Positions 8,204 through 18,139 are shown, numbered from the stretch's first letter. The stretch: DNA of 64,000 nucleotides from Novosphingobium sp. IK01 (GCF_033242265.1 NZ_BTFW01000001.1:1-64000), one strand, 5' to 3'. Notes: generated from the sequence alone by a model not told the origin. A program made the numbers and translations.

Positions 8204-9808
8204 CTAGGTTTGGCGATACCGCTGGAGTTCGGGCCGTTCGAGTTCGGCATGAAGCACGGCATTGAGCACATCGGGCAGGATCGGCTTGTTGAGGATGCGC
8301 CGGCGCGCCCGGTTGATCGTCCGCATCCATTCGAAATTGTGATCGCCCGAAATCACCACACCGGCAAACGGTCGCCCGAAACGCTGTTCGAGGGCATCGA
8401 ACAGCTCGAAGCCGTTCATCTGGCCATCGAGATGGCAATCGGCGATCAGCAGGTCGGGTGGCTGGTTGGCGATCCGTGACAGCAACTCCGCGCCCGAGCG
8501 GGCGACCAGCACCTTGCAGCCCCAGGCCCGCAGCACGCGCAGATAGGCCTCTGCGACTTGCGGATCGTTTTCCGCGACGGCCACCCGGCATCCCAGCGGA
8601 TGGTCGGGCGGTTCGGCCGGTTCGTGGTGATCCTCGGCAGCGTCGAGGGGGAGGCGGGGAAGATCGATCCAGAACACCGAACCACGATCGACCACCGAGC
8701 GCACGCCGATTTCGTGGCGCATCAGGCGGGCCAGCCGCTCGACGATGGCCAGCCCCAGTCCCAGGCCATTGACGGTGCGGTCGCTCGACGCAGGCCCGGC
8801 CTGGGTGAACTCCCAGAAAATCTGGCGCTGCATTCCTTCGGGAATGCCCCGGCCGGTGTCCCAGATCTCGATACGGATCCTGTCCCCGCGCGGGCGTGCG
8901 GCCACGAGGATCGTTCCGCGCTGGGTGAACTTGAAGCTGTTGCTGACCAGATTGCGCAAGATGCGCGTGAGCAGGCGAGGGTCGGAACGCCCGACCAGCG
9001 GGGTGTCGCGCACGACCAGCCGCAATCCGCGCTCCTGCCCTTCGGCGGAAAAACTGTCGAGCACGCCGCGAAACAGCGACTGGATCTTGATCGGCCCCAT
9101 TTCGGGGCGCAAGGCCCCCGCATCGAGGCGGCTGAATTCCAGCAGGTCGTCGAGCAGTTCCATGCTCGATCCCAGCGAGCGGCGAATGCTCGCGATGGTG
9201 TCGAGCGCGGCCTTGCTGTGCACTTCCTGCTGGAGGTTGCGCAGCAACAGCGCCATCGCCTGGAGCGGCTGGCGGATGTCGTGGCTGGTGGCCGAAAGGA
9301 ACCGGGCGGTCGAGGCCGCAGCGATTTCGGCCCGGTCGCGCGCGGCGGCCAGGTCGCTGGTGCGCTGGGCGACCAGATGCTCGAGGCGGTTGGCGGCCTC
9401 GACCCGGTCGGTGATGTCGGTGTGGGTGCCCGCGATGCGGACCGCATGGCCCGAGGCATCGCGCTGGGCTGACCCGCTTGAAAGGACCCATCGCCACTCC
9501 CCCGAACTGTGCCGGAGGCGGAACTGGGCCCGGTAATCGCTGCGCGCGTTGGCGATGAAATCGGCAAGCATCGCGCGCACGGGGGCGCGATCATCGGGAT
9601 GGAGCAGGGAAAAGAAGACATCGATATCGGCATCGCGGTGATCGGCAGGCAATCCGACCAGATCCCACCAGCGGGCCGAATAGAAGGAACGGCCCGTCGG
9701 CACGTCCCAGCCCCAGATGCCGTCATTGGCCTTGAGCGCGACCAGTTCGAGCAGCGAACGCCCGTCGTCGTGGGGATCGGTCCAGAAATCGCTGATCTCG
9801 GTGGCCAT
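8204..9808 (-). CDS. Hybrid histidine kinase: PAS - HisKA - HATPase - receiver
   Basis: 534 residues from ATG 9808. A PAS fold-3 domain spans about 20-135 (GIWGWDVPTGR, LHPDDR, GTHTDITDR). A short coiled coil leads to the phospho-acceptor H176 in SHDIRQPLQ, then an N box (LRNLVSNSFKF), G1 box (DTGRGIP) and G2 box (GLGLGLAIV). The C-terminal receiver carries D457 (LIADCHLDG) and Lys in NKPI. There is no membrane segment, so it is a soluble sensor. An upstream in-frame ATG (9859) is an alternative start. The gene follows rutA on the same strand and is convergent with the NarL-type regulator, its probable partner. A ligand linked to pyrimidines is inferred from location only. Confidence 0.93.
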   Translation of the reverse strand: MATEISDFWTDPHDDGRSLLELVALKANDGIWGWDVPTGRSFYSARWWDLVGLPADHRDADIDVFFSLLHPDDRAPVRAMLADFIANARSDYRAQFRLRHSSGEWRWVLSSGSAQRDASGHAVRIAGTHTDITDRVEAANRLEHLVAQRTSDLAAARDRAEIAAASTARFLSATSHDIRQPLQAMALLLRNLQQEVHSKAALDTIASIRRSLGSSMELLDDLLEFSRLDAGALRPEMGPIKIQSLFRGVLDSFSAEGQERGLRLVVRDTPLVGRSDPRLLTRILRNLVSNSFKFTQRGTILVAARPRGDRIRIEIWDTGRGIPEGMQRQIFWEFTQAGPASSDRTVNGLGLGLAIVERLARLMRHEIGVRSVVDRGSVFWIDLPRLPLDAAEDHHEPAEPPDHPLGCRVAVAENDPQVAEAYLRVLRAWGCKVLVARSGAELLSRIANQPPDLLIADCHLDGQMNGFELFDALEQRFGRPFAGVVISGDHNFEWMRTINRARRRILNKPILPDVLNAVLHAELERPELQRYRQT

Positions 9809-9871
9809 GCCGCACGGGTCCCATCGATGGATGCCTGCCGCCGCCAAGGGGCGGGGCATTCGGACATTCCC

Positions 9872-9887
9872 GGATAACCCCTTATCC
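9872..9887. promoter_or_regulatory. Palindrome GGATAA-N4-TTATCC upstream of the kinase gene
   Basis: A perfect 6-4-6 inverted repeat between the end of rutA and the kinase start. It could be an operator or an intercistronic hairpin; there is no T-tract, so it is not a typical intrinsic terminator. Confidence 0.3.
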
Positions 9888-9936
9888 CCACCCGATGATT
9901 CGGCAAGAGTGGCCCGCCCGGCGCGCGCGGGAAAGA

Positions 9937-11019
9937 TCAGGCCGCCTCGGTGACCTGCACGCCGGCGCGGGTCTTCATCAGCGGCTGGATCCGCGTGCCG
10001 AAGTCCTCGACGCCCTTGAGGAAATCGTCGAACGTCAGCAGCACGCCGCCCGTCCCCTCGACTTGCGCCATCTCGTCGAGCATCCCGGCCACTTTCGCAT
10101 AGGACCCCACGAGCGTCCCCATGTTGATGTTCACCGCCGAGGTCGCGTCGCTCATCTGGCGGGTATTGGTCGTGGCCGAGACATTGTTGGCCGCCGACTG
10201 GTTGGTCAGCCACTTGAGCGCCTCCTGATCGGCCCCCGCGCAATAGCTGAGCCACTTGGCTTCGGCTGCCTCGTCGGTTTCATCGGCGATGATCATCATC
10301 AGCACGAAGGTGTCGACCTTGCGCCCGGTTTTGGCAGTTGCGCGGGCCAGCCGTTCGTTGACCGGCCGGAACGCGGTCGGCGTGTTGACGCCCTTGCCGA
10401 AGCAGAACGAATAATCGGCATATTCGGCGGCAAAGGCCAGCCCCTCGTCCGACGATCCGGCGCAGATGATCTTCATGTCCGCCTGGGGGCGGGGGCTGAC
10501 GCGACAGTCGGTCATTTCGAAGTAGTCGCCCTTGAAATTCGACACGCCGGTCTCGAACAGGTCGCGCAGGATCCGGGCATATTCACCGAGCATGTCGTAG
10601 CGGCGGGCATAGTGCTCGTCGCCCGGCCACATGTTCATCTGGGCGTATTCGGCCTTCTGCCAGCCCGTCACGAGGTTGAGCCCGAAGCGGCCATGGCTGA
10701 TCGAATCGATGGTGGAGGCCATGCGCGCAACAATCGCGGGCGGCATCACCAGCGTGGCGGCTGTTGCATAGATCTTCACCCGTTCGGTCACCGCCGCCAG
10801 CCCGGCCATGAGGGTAAAGCTCTCCAGGTTGTGTTCCCAGAACTGGGTCTTGCCGCCAAACCCGCGCAGCTTGATCATCGTCAGGATGAAATCGAGTCCG
10901 TACTTTTCGGCCTTGAGCGCGATTTCCTTGTTGAGATCGAACGTGGGCATGTACTGGGGCGCGTTTTCGGAGATCAGCCAGCCATTGTTGCCGATGGGCA
11001 AGAAAACACCAATTTCCAT
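9937..11019 (-). CDS. rutA: RutA, FMN-dependent pyrimidine (uracil) monooxygenase
   Basis: 360 residues of the bacterial luciferase-like flavin monooxygenase family, colinear with E. coli RutA throughout: [96 protein letters not shown]. Of two close ATGs, 11019 is preferred because AGGAG is then seven bases away and the product starts MEIGVFLP like the E. coli protein. RutA opens the uracil ring between N3 and C4 using reduced FMN and O2. A partner flavin reductase (RutF) is not encoded in this window. It is separated from rutBCD by about 5.5 kb of signalling and receptor genes. Confidence 0.95.
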   Translation of the reverse strand: MEIGVFLPIGNNGWLISENAPQYMPTFDLNKEIALKAEKYGLDFILTMIKLRGFGGKTQFWEHNLESFTLMAGLAAVTERVKIYATAATLVMPPAIVARMASTIDSISHGRFGLNLVTGWQKAEYAQMNMWPGDEHYARRYDMLGEYARILRDLFETGVSNFKGDYFEMTDCRVSPRPQADMKIICAGSSDEGLAFAAEYADYSFCFGKGVNTPTAFRPVNERLARATAKTGRKVDTFVLMMIIADETDEAAEAKWLSYCAGADQEALKWLTNQSAANNVSATTNTRQMSDATSAVNINMGTLVGSYAKVAGMLDEMAQVEGTGGVLLTFDDFLKGVEDFGTRIQPLMKTRAGVQVTEAA

Positions 11020-11353
11020 TTTCATTCTCCTGGTCCGGCACAATCGTGCAAGCGCCATGTTGCCGGGCCGGGCGCCAAAGGGGCGCGCGCGTCCCGCTCA
11101 TCGAACTGGCGTGAAAAGCTGTGCCATGATTTCGCCCGGTCCCGGCCTTGGAATGGGCCGGTTGCCCTGTGGTATGGCAAGTCGCGCCCGCCCGGAAAGG
11201 GCGTCAATCAGGCTAGGACGATGGTTTAGGCCGGAGGCAGAATATGGGCCGTTGCGCGCCGCGCCCATGCGGCAAGCGCAAGGCGCAAGCGTCCAACGGG
11301 GCGTAACGGGGGAACGATGCCAGGCCTGGGCGAACGCGAGGGGCGTGCAAAAA

Positions 11354-11429
<76 letters not shown>

Positions 11430-11523
11430 CTGTCGCGCGGGGCGCGAATGGTCTGTGCGCGCATAGCCGGAGCGCGGGCCCGTCGTCCAGCCCTGATGCG
11501 GGGCAAGATCGGGGAAAGTGGGG

Positions 11524-12849
11524 TCAGCTTTCGCCGCGGCGTTCGCGGCGCTTGCGGTCCCACCAGTCGAGGCGCTTGGCGATCTCGCGCTCGAAGCCGC
11601 GTTCGACCGGGCGGTAAAAGGTGCGTGCGCCCATCTCCTCGGGCCAGTAGTCCGCGCCCGAGAAGCCGTCGGGGGCGTCGTGGTCGTAGGCATAGTCCTT
11701 GCCATAGCCGATGTCCTTCATCAGCTTGGTCGGGGCGTTGAGGATCGAGGGCGGCGGGCTGAGCGAACCGGTCTCGCGCGCGGCCTTCCACGCCGCCTTC
11801 ATCGCGGCATAGGCCGCGTTCGACTTGGGCGCGCTGGCGCAATAGAGGCAGGCCTGGACGATGGCCAGTTCGCCTTCGGGCGAGCCGAGGAATTCGTAGG
11901 AATCCTTGGCCGCCAGGCACTGGATCAGCGCTTGCGGGTCGGCCAGGCCGATATCCTCGCTGGCAAAGCGCACGAGGCGGCGCAGCACGTACATCGGGTC
12001 TTCGCCCGCCACCAGCATCCGCGCCAGATAATAGAGCGCGGCCTGCGGGTCCGAGCCGCGCAGGCTCTTGTGGAGCGCGGAAATCAGGTTGTAGTGCCCG
12101 TCGCGGTCCTTGTCGTAGACCGCCACGCGCCGCATCAGGAATTTCGAGAGCGCCTCGGGATCGAGCGGGGCGGGAAGGTCCACGTCGAGCAGCATCTCGA
12201 CCTGGTTGAGCAGGAACCGCCCGTCGCCATCGGCCGAAGCAACCAGCGCCTCGCGCGCAGGCGGCGTGAGGGGAAGGGCAAGGCCGGTTTCCTCTTCGGC
12301 GCGGCGCAGCAGTTCGCCCAGCGCGCCCGCGTCGAGCCGGTGCAGGATCAGCACTTGCGCGCGGCTGAGCAGCGCGGCGTTGAGCGCGAAGCTGGGGTTT
12401 TCGGTGGTGGCCCCCACCAGCGTGATCGTGCCGTTCTCGACCACGGGCAGGAAGCCGTCCTGCTGGGCGCGGTTGAAGCGGTGGATCTCGTCCACGAACA
12501 GCAGCGTGCGCCGTCCGGTCAGGGCCATGGCCTCGGCCTCGGCGAAGACTTTCTTGAGGTCGGCCACGCCCGAGAAGATCGCGCTGATGGCGATGAAGCG
12601 CATGCCCACCGCATCGGCCAGCAGACGCGCGATCGAGGTCTTGCCCGTGCCCGGCGGCCCCCAGAGGATCATCGAGGAGAGTTTGCCAGCGGCCACCATG
12701 CGCCCGATCGCGCCGTCCGGGCCGGTCAGGTGGCTCTGGCCGATCACCTCGGACAGCGCGCGCGGGCGCAGGCGGTCGGCCAGCGGGCCGCCGGTCTGGG
12801 GCGTGTGGCGGGGTGTCTCGGACGGGGGCGGGGCGAAAAGATCGGCCAT
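11524..12849 (-). CDS. rarA: RarA (MgsA), replication-associated recombination AAA+ ATPase
   Basis: 441 residues. Walker A WGPPGTGKTS (63-72), Walker B LLFVDEIHRFNRAQQD, sensor 1 GATTENPSF and the C-terminal tetramerisation region (LHKSLRGSDPQAALYYLARM, then GEDPMYVLRRLVRFASEDIG) are all typical of the RarA/MgsA/WRNIP1 family. It acts at stalled replication forks with the clamp loader and SSB. The N-terminal PLADRLRPRALSEVIGQ is also characteristic. It is divergent from the PadR gene, with a perfect palindrome in the 110-bp gap. Confidence 0.96.
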   Translation of the reverse strand: MADLFAPPPSETPRHTPQTGGPLADRLRPRALSEVIGQSHLTGPDGAIGRMVAAGKLSSMILWGPPGTGKTSIARLLADAVGMRFIAISAIFSGVADLKKVFAEAEAMALTGRRTLLFVDEIHRFNRAQQDGFLPVVENGTITLVGATTENPSFALNAALLSRAQVLILHRLDAGALGELLRRAEEETGLALPLTPPAREALVASADGDGRFLLNQVEMLLDVDLPAPLDPEALSKFLMRRVAVYDKDRDGHYNLISALHKSLRGSDPQAALYYLARMLVAGEDPMYVLRRLVRFASEDIGLADPQALIQCLAAKDSYEFLGSPEGELAIVQACLYCASAPKSNAAYAAMKAAWKAARETGSLSPPPSILNAPTKLMKDIGYGKDYAYDHDAPDGFSGADYWPEEMGARTFYRPVERGFEREIAKRLDWWDRKRRERRGES

Positions 12850-12918
12850 TGGCGGTGAGATAGGAGCCTTGGCGGAAAAATTCCCGAAAATTTTTGCAAG
12901 GGCCTTGTGAAGATGCTG

Positions 12919-12934
12919 CTAAGATATATCTTAG
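12919..12934. promoter_or_regulatory. 16-bp palindromic operator candidate for the PadR regulator
   Basis: CTAAGATATATCTTAG is a perfect palindrome in an AT-rich island 26 bp before the PadR gene start and 70 bp before the divergent rarA start. PadR/YqjI proteins commonly autoregulate through dyads near their own promoter. The site would overlap the -10 region of either gene. Confidence 0.6.
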
Positions 12935-12959
12935 TGACATCGTGATGAAAGGAACACCG

Positions 12960-13661
12960 ATGCGATTTGAAGGATGCCGCCCCGGACGGGGCATGTTTGG
13001 CCACCATGGACACCATGGTGGTCGCGAAGGCCGGGAAGGCCGGGGGGAAGGTCGCCATGGCGGCTGGTTCGGCGCAATGGCCTCGCGCTTTGGCGATGAA
13101 GGTGGCTTTGGCGGGCCATTCGGTGGCTTCGGGGGAGGCGGTTTTGGCGGCGGCTTCGGAGGCGGTGGCCGGTTTGGTGGCGGGCGTGGCGGTGGCCGGG
13201 GGCGGATGTTCGCGGCGGGCGAATTGCGTTTGCTGCTGCTCAGCCTCGTGAGCCAGCAGGAACGCCGCCATGGCTATGACCTGATCAAGGCCATCGAGGA
13301 ACTGACCGGCGGGCACTATGCGCCAAGCCCCGGCGTGGTCTATCCGACGCTGGCCCTGCTGGTGGACGAAGGCCTGATCGCCGAAGTCGCCGGGGAAGGC
13401 ACGCGCAAGGCCTTTTCGATCACGCCTGCCGGGCAAGACGAACTGGCGCAGCGGGCCGAAGACCTCGCGCCGATCATTGCGCGGTTGACCGGTCTGGCCC
13501 AGGCCAGCGCGCGCGAGGCGAGCCCGCCGGTGCGGCGCGCGTTCGCCAATCTGGGAACGGCCCTGAGGCAGCGCGTGACCGGCGGCGATTTCGACGCCGA
13601 AACCGCGCTCAAGGTTGCCGACATCCTCGACGAAGCGGCGCGCAAGATCGAGCGCCTGTGA
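12960..13661 (+). CDS. PadR-family regulator, YqjI-like with His/Gly-rich N-terminus
   Basis: 233 residues. The ATG at 12960 is chosen for an AAAGGA site about seven bases upstream. Residues 1-80 are low-complexity His/Gly/Phe (HHGHHGG, then GGFGGG repeats), a likely metal-binding tail. The winged-helix domain starts at GELRLLLLSLVSQQ and contains HGYDLIKAIEELTGG, YAPSPGVVYPTL and ITPAG. This order matches E. coli YqjI, a Ni/Fe-responsive repressor of the ferric reductase gene yqjH. No yqjH homologue is next to it here, so other targets are likely. A strong hairpin terminator follows the stop. Confidence 0.9.
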   Translation: MRFEGCRPGRGMFGHHGHHGGREGREGRGEGRHGGWFGAMASRFGDEGGFGGPFGGFGGGGFGGGFGGGGRFGGGRGGGRGRMFAAGELRLLLLSLVSQQERRHGYDLIKAIEELTGGHYAPSPGVVYPTLALLVDEGLIAEVAGEGTRKAFSITPAGQDELAQRAEDLAPIIARLTGLAQASAREASPPVRRAFANLGTALRQRVTGGDFDAETALKVADILDEAARKIERL

Positions 13662-13690
13662 GGCCTGTAAGGTTGTGACGCTGGGGGAAA

Positions 13691-13735
13691 CGGGGCAGGA
13701 TGCGTGCCGCAAGGCGGCTCCTGCCCCATTTTTCC
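13691..13735 (+). terminator. Intrinsic terminator after the PadR gene
   Basis: Stem GGGGCAGGA (13692-13700) with TCCTGCCCC (13719-13727), an inner GCCGC/GCGGC stem, then ATTTTT. It sits between two convergent genes and may also slow transcription from the glycosyltransferase side. Confidence 0.8.
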
Positions 13736-13738
13736 CTG

Positions 13739-15082
13739 TCAGGCGGGGGTGTTGGCCTGACGCTGGCGGACGAGGCGGACATACGTGGCCGCCACGGCCT
13801 GGTTGATCTTGTCCCAGCTGAATTCGCGGGCGCGTGCCTCGCCCGCGGCACCATGGGCGGCGCGCAGGGCGGGGTTCTCGACATAGGCGCGCAAGGCCTC
13901 GGCGAACTGGTGGACCGCGCCCGGCGCGATCAGGCGGCCCGAGACATGATCGTCGACCAGGCTCTGGCTGCCGGTGGCCGCCGAGGCCACGACCGGAAGC
14001 CCGCAGGCCATCGCTTCGAGCGTGACATTGCCGAAGGTTTCGGTGACCGAGGGAAAGAACAGCACGTCCATGCTCGCCACGCCCCGGCCCAGTTCCTGAC
14101 CGGCCAGGAACCCGGCGAAGACCGCGTCGGGCAGGCGGTTTTCCAGCCATTCGCGCGCGGGGCCCTCGCCGATCACGAGGATGCGGAATTTCGTGCCCCC
14201 GTCCTTCAGCTTCGCCTTGAGCTCGTCGATGGCGTCGGAAAAGACATCGAGCCCCTTTTCCATGACCAGCCGGCTGAAGATGCCCACGACCACCTCGTCG
14301 TCGGCAATGCCGAGCGAGCGGCGCCATTCGAGGCTGCGCAACTCGGGGTTGAAGATCGTGCGATCCACCCCGCGCGACCAGATGCCGATGTCGTAGTTCA
14401 TCCGCTGCTGGCGCAGGACCTGGGCCATCGATTCCGACGGGGCCACCAGCGCGTCGCAGCGACGATAGAACCGGCGCAGGACGGCGACCATCGCCGGTTC
14501 GAGCCAGGCCATGTTGTAATAGCGCAGGTATGTCTCGAACCGCGTGTGGACCGAAGCCAGCACCGGCAGCTTGCGCGCGCGCGCCCAGCTTACCGCGCGA
14601 TGGGCGGCCAGATCGGGCGAGGACACATGGACCACATGGGGCGCAAAGCGGGCCAGATCGCGGCGCACGCGCGGCGAGAGCGCGACCGGCACGCGATATT
14701 CGGCGCGGCCCGGAACGGGGATGGCGGGAATGCCGATCAGCGTGCCGGTGGCCGGAAAGGCGGGCTTGTCCACCTTGGGCGAATAGACGCGCACTTGCGC
14801 ACCCTGACGCAGCAGATAGTCGACCAGCCGGTTGAGCGCCTGGTTGGCACCATCGCGTACGTAATTGTAATTGCCGCTGAACAGCGCGATGCGCAAGCCA
14901 TCGAGCCGGGTGTTGTCCGCCGGATGGCCAGACAGGGCAGGCATGTCACCTGCTGGCGCGTTCTCGTGGCGCGGATGGGTGACCGGGGGGGAAGTGATCA
15001 TCTGCCGCCCCATAGCGAGCGGATCGCCCGAAGGCGAGAGGGATCGCGGAAAGTCGGTGTCGGGATGACGCATGGGCGGCAC
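13739..15082 (-). CDS. GT4-family glycosyltransferase (MgtA/PimB-like mannosyltransferase type)
   Basis: Up to 447 residues from a GTG at 15082; the first 60 residues are poorly conserved in character, and the ATG at 15073 or a later one near LRIALFSGNYNYVRDG are possible starts. Two Rossmann halves are visible: the N-terminal acceptor half (LRIALFSGNYN, HVVHVSSPDL, SVHTRF) and the C-terminal GT-B donor half (GIFSRLVMEKGLDVF, ILVIGEGPAREWL) with the EX7E motif in SVTETFGNVTLEAMACGLPVV. NDP-sugar-dependent transfer to a lipid or sugar acceptor is expected; the substrate is unknown. No polysaccharide genes adjoin it. Confidence 0.9.
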   Translation of the reverse strand: MPPMRHPDTDFPRSLSPSGDPLAMGRQMITSPPVTHPRHENAPAGDMPALSGHPADNTRLDGLRIALFSGNYNYVRDGANQALNRLVDYLLRQGAQVRVYSPKVDKPAFPATGTLIGIPAIPVPGRAEYRVPVALSPRVRRDLARFAPHVVHVSSPDLAAHRAVSWARARKLPVLASVHTRFETYLRYYNMAWLEPAMVAVLRRFYRRCDALVAPSESMAQVLRQQRMNYDIGIWSRGVDRTIFNPELRSLEWRRSLGIADDEVVVGIFSRLVMEKGLDVFSDAIDELKAKLKDGGTKFRILVIGEGPAREWLENRLPDAVFAGFLAGQELGRGVASMDVLFFPSVTETFGNVTLEAMACGLPVVASAATGSQSLVDDHVSGRLIAPGAVHQFAEALRAYVENPALRAAHGAAGEARAREFSWDKINQAVAATYVRLVRQRQANTPA

Positions 15083-15186
15083 CTGTCCATAAGGTTTGCA
15101 TGCACAAACGGGAGGGGAGCCGTGAAGCGCCCCTCCCGCAGGGGAGGTCAGATGCGTCGCTGACCTAACCGGATTGAGGCATGGCG

Positions 15187-15564
15187 TCAGTACCCGTGGC
15201 GCCAGTAGCCATGGCGCCAGCCGCCATGATAATAGCCACCACCGTTGTAGTACTCGCGATAGACATAGCCGCGCGGATAGACGGGGGCGCTGTAATACCC
15301 GCCATAATAGGCCGGGCCTTCATAATAGTAGGCGGGCGGCGGCGGCGGGGGCGGCGGCGGAGCATACCGCTCTTCGACGTAATACCCGTGCGGGCGGTCG
15401 GCCAGAGCCGCGCCGACAGCAATGCCCAGAATGCCAGCCCCGACAGCCAGCGCAGCGCCATTGCCACCCCGGCCATAATAGCCATGGGCCTGCGCAGGGG
15501 CTGCTGCGGCCAGCGCGGTCGCTCCCATGACGCCCCCCAGAACGATCTTGTTAAACAGGTTCAT
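15187..15564 (-). CDS. Small secreted Tyr/Gly/Pro-rich protein, unknown function
   Basis: 125 residues. A clear signal peptide (VLGGVMGATALAAAAPAQA, cleavage after AQA) and a well-spaced GGAG support the start. A hydrophobic Gly-zipper-like segment (ALAVGAGILGIAVGAALA) is followed by a run of nine prolines and repeats of Tyr/Gly/His (YYGGYY, GGYYHGGWRHGYWRHGY). It resembles small envelope proteins common in sphingomonads, but I do not recognise a function. Confidence 0.75.
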   Translation of the reverse strand: MNLFNKIVLGGVMGATALAAAAPAQAHGYYGRGGNGAALAVGAGILGIAVGAALADRPHGYYVEERYAPPPPPPPPPAYYYEGPAYYGGYYSAPVYPRGYVYREYYNGGGYYHGGWRHGYWRHGY

Positions 15565-15691
15565 GGTTCGTCTCCAACCCGGCGGCTTTGTCCCGTGAGC
15601 GATGTGCCCCCGTCGGGTTTCATTGCGGCAACTTTATGCAACAGGCTCTGAACCGGCGATGAAACCTTCGTTCAGGGAATGACAGGACACG

Positions 15692-15727
15692 AAAAAAGGG
15701 GCGCTTCCCGGCAGGAAGCGCCCCTTT
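15692..15727 (-). terminator. Intrinsic terminator of typA
   Basis: On the minus strand GGGGCGCTTCC / GGAAGCGCCCC closes a short loop and is followed by six T. It begins about 40 bp after the typA stop. Confidence 0.9.
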
Positions 15728-15765
15728 CATGTCATCGCGTCAGGTCCGCCCGATGGCGGGCGGGA

Positions 15766-17610
15766 TCAGGCGCTTTCCTTCTTGCGGCTCGCCTTCTTGC
15801 GTTCGTTGGGATCGAGGATCGCCTTGCGCAGACGCACGGTCTGCGGGGTCACTTCGACCATTTCGTCGTCGTCGATGTAGGCGATGGCCTGCTCGAGCGT
15901 CATCACGCGCGGCGGGGTCAGGCGGATCGCGTCGTCCTTGCCCGTCGAACGGAAGTTCGTGAGTTGCTTGGACTTCATCGGGTTGACTTCGAGGTCGTCC
16001 GGCTTGGCGTTTTCGCCGATGATCATGCCTTCATAGACCTTGTCCTGCGGGCGCACGAACAGCACGCCGCGATCTTCAAGGCTGTTGAGGGCATAGGCCA
16101 CCGCTTCACCGGTCGCGTTCGAGATCAGCACGCCGTTGGGGCGGCCTTCGATCGGGCCCTTGTGGGGGCCATACTTCTCGAACAGGCGGTTCATGATGCC
16201 CGTGCCGCGCGTGTCGGACAGGAATTCGCCATGATAGCCGATCAGGCCGCGCGAGGGCGCCGAGAAGGTGATGCGGGTCTTGCCCGCGCCCGAGGGGCGC
16301 ATGTCGGTCAGCTCGGCCTTGCGGCGCTGCATCTTTTCCACGACCGTGCCCGAGAATTCGTCGTCGACGTCGATCATGACGGTTTCATAAGGCTCGGTGC
16401 GGGCACCGTTCTCGTCGGTGCCGAACAGCACGCGCGGACGGCTGATGCCCAGTTCGAAGCCTTCGCGGCGCATCGTTTCGATGAGCACGCCCAGCTGGAG
16501 TTCGCCGCGACCGGCAACCTCGAAGCTGTCCTTGTCGGCGCTTTCGGTGACGCGGATGGCGACATTGGTTTCCGCTTCGCGCATCAGGCGGTCGCGGATC
16601 ATGCGGCTGGTCACCTTGTCGCCTTCACGGCCCGCAAACGGGCTGTCGTTGACGGAAAAGCGCATGGCGAGGGTCGGCGGATCGATCGGCTGGGCTTCGA
16701 TCGGAACGGTGACCGAAGGATCGGCCACGGTGTTGGCCACGGTCGCCTTTTCAAGGCCGGCCAGCGCGATGATGTCGCCCGCGCGGGCTTCTTCGACCGG
16801 CACGCGCTCAAGGCCGCGGAACGAGAGGATCTTCGAGGCGCGGCCCACTTCCAGCACCTTGCCGTCGCGGTCGATGGCGTGGATCGGCTGGTTGATCTTG
16901 ATCGTGCCCGACTGGACGCGGCCGGTCAGCACGCGGCCCATGAAGTTGTCGCGGTCGAGCAGCGTCGCGAGGAAGCTGAACGGCCCTTCGGTGTCGAGCG
17001 AGGGCGCCGGAACGTGCGAGACGATCTTTTCGAACAGCGGCTGGAGGGTGCCTTCGCGCACATCTTCACCGGTGCCGGCATAGCCGTTGCGGCCCGAAGC
17101 GTAGAGCACGGGGAATTCGAGCTGTTCGTCGTTGGCATCGAGGCTGACGAAGAGGTCGAACACTTCGTCGAGCACTTCCTGCGCGCGGCCATCGGGACGG
17201 TCGATCTTGTTGACGACCACGATCGGCTTGAGGCCGAGCGCGAGCGCCTTGCCGGTGACGAACTTGGTCTGCGGCATCGCGCCTTCCGAGCTGTCGACCA
17301 GCAGGATCACGCCGTCGACCATGCTCAGGATGCGTTCCACCTCGGCGCCGAAGTCGGCGTGGCCGGGGGTGTCGACGATGTTGATTCGGGTGGTTTCGCC
17401 CGAAGCGGGGTTCGTCCATTCGACCGAGGTGCACTTGGCCAGAATGGTGATCCCGCGTTCCTTTTCCAGGTCGTTGGAGTCCATCGCGCGCTCTTCCACG
17501 CGCTGGTTGTCGCGGAAGGTGCCGGATTGGCGGAACAGCTGGTCGACCAGGGTGGTTTTGCCGTGGTCAACGTGGGCGATGATCGCAATATTGCGCAAGG
17601 GCAAGGACAT
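15766..17610 (-). CDS. typA: TypA/BipA translational GTPase
   Basis: 614 residues starting [20 protein letters not shown] (start at 17610; the 41 codons upstream lack family similarity). GTPase motifs: AHVDHGKTT (G1), EKERGITI (G2), DTPGHADFG (G3), NKIDRPD (G4). Domains II-V follow, including the BipA-specific C-terminal region ([48 protein letters not shown]). TypA binds the ribosome and helps 50S assembly and growth under stress. It is monocistronic, with its own terminator. Confidence 0.97.
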   Translation of the reverse strand: MSLPLRNIAIIAHVDHGKTTLVDQLFRQSGTFRDNQRVEERAMDSNDLEKERGITILAKCTSVEWTNPASGETTRINIVDTPGHADFGAEVERILSMVDGVILLVDSSEGAMPQTKFVTGKALALGLKPIVVVNKIDRPDGRAQEVLDEVFDLFVSLDANDEQLEFPVLYASGRNGYAGTGEDVREGTLQPLFEKIVSHVPAPSLDTEGPFSFLATLLDRDNFMGRVLTGRVQSGTIKINQPIHAIDRDGKVLEVGRASKILSFRGLERVPVEEARAGDIIALAGLEKATVANTVADPSVTVPIEAQPIDPPTLAMRFSVNDSPFAGREGDKVTSRMIRDRLMREAETNVAIRVTESADKDSFEVAGRGELQLGVLIETMRREGFELGISRPRVLFGTDENGARTEPYETVMIDVDDEFSGTVVEKMQRRKAELTDMRPSGAGKTRITFSAPSRGLIGYHGEFLSDTRGTGIMNRLFEKYGPHKGPIEGRPNGVLISNATGEAVAYALNSLEDRGVLFVRPQDKVYEGMIIGENAKPDDLEVNPMKSKQLTNFRSTGKDDAIRLTPPRVMTLEQAIAYIDDDEMVEVTPQTVRLRKAILDPNERKKASRKKESA

Positions 17611-18139
17611 GAAGGGCTTTCTTCGCAAGCCGGGATGCCCCGGCGATGGATCTTGGCGGCAGCCACGGTGGCGGAAAAACCGGTCTTTGCAGTCCGCATT
17701 TTCCTGTCCGGGCATTCCCGGTCCGGGCCGCACTTGGCCGCGCGCTTACTCGACATTGGCTCTTGCCACAAGGGTGCGCCGTTTCACGCCCGGCGAAAAG
17801 GCGCGTCCTGGCCCTGTCCGGGGCCATGGGTTTTTGTGGCGCAGGTGCCACAGTGCGATCAAAAGGTCTTCGTCACGAGAGGTTTGGGCGTCAATTGGAC
17901 CAATTGCGATTTGAGCGCTGGCGACAACCACGTTACGAAGTCATTCAAGGCTGCTGCATGACCGGAGGGGGGGCATGAGCAGATCAGGACAACGGCATTC
18001 AGGATAGCGGGCCTGCCAACCGGGCCCCTTGGCCAGAATGGGAAATGCATGCAGCCAGGCTGAACGGCGAAGCGGTTCACACTTCATCGCAGGCCTGCTG
18101 TTCATCACAGGCTGTTGATCGCGGGGCGGCTCTTTCATC
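17611..18139. other. Non-coding stretch between typA and the RNA candidate
   Basis: About 530 bp with no convincing gene; open frames here lack coding character and family similarity. A 15-bp palindrome CAATTGG-A-CCAATTG at 17892-17906 stands out and may be an operator for typA or for the RNA candidate downstream. Confidence 0.5.
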
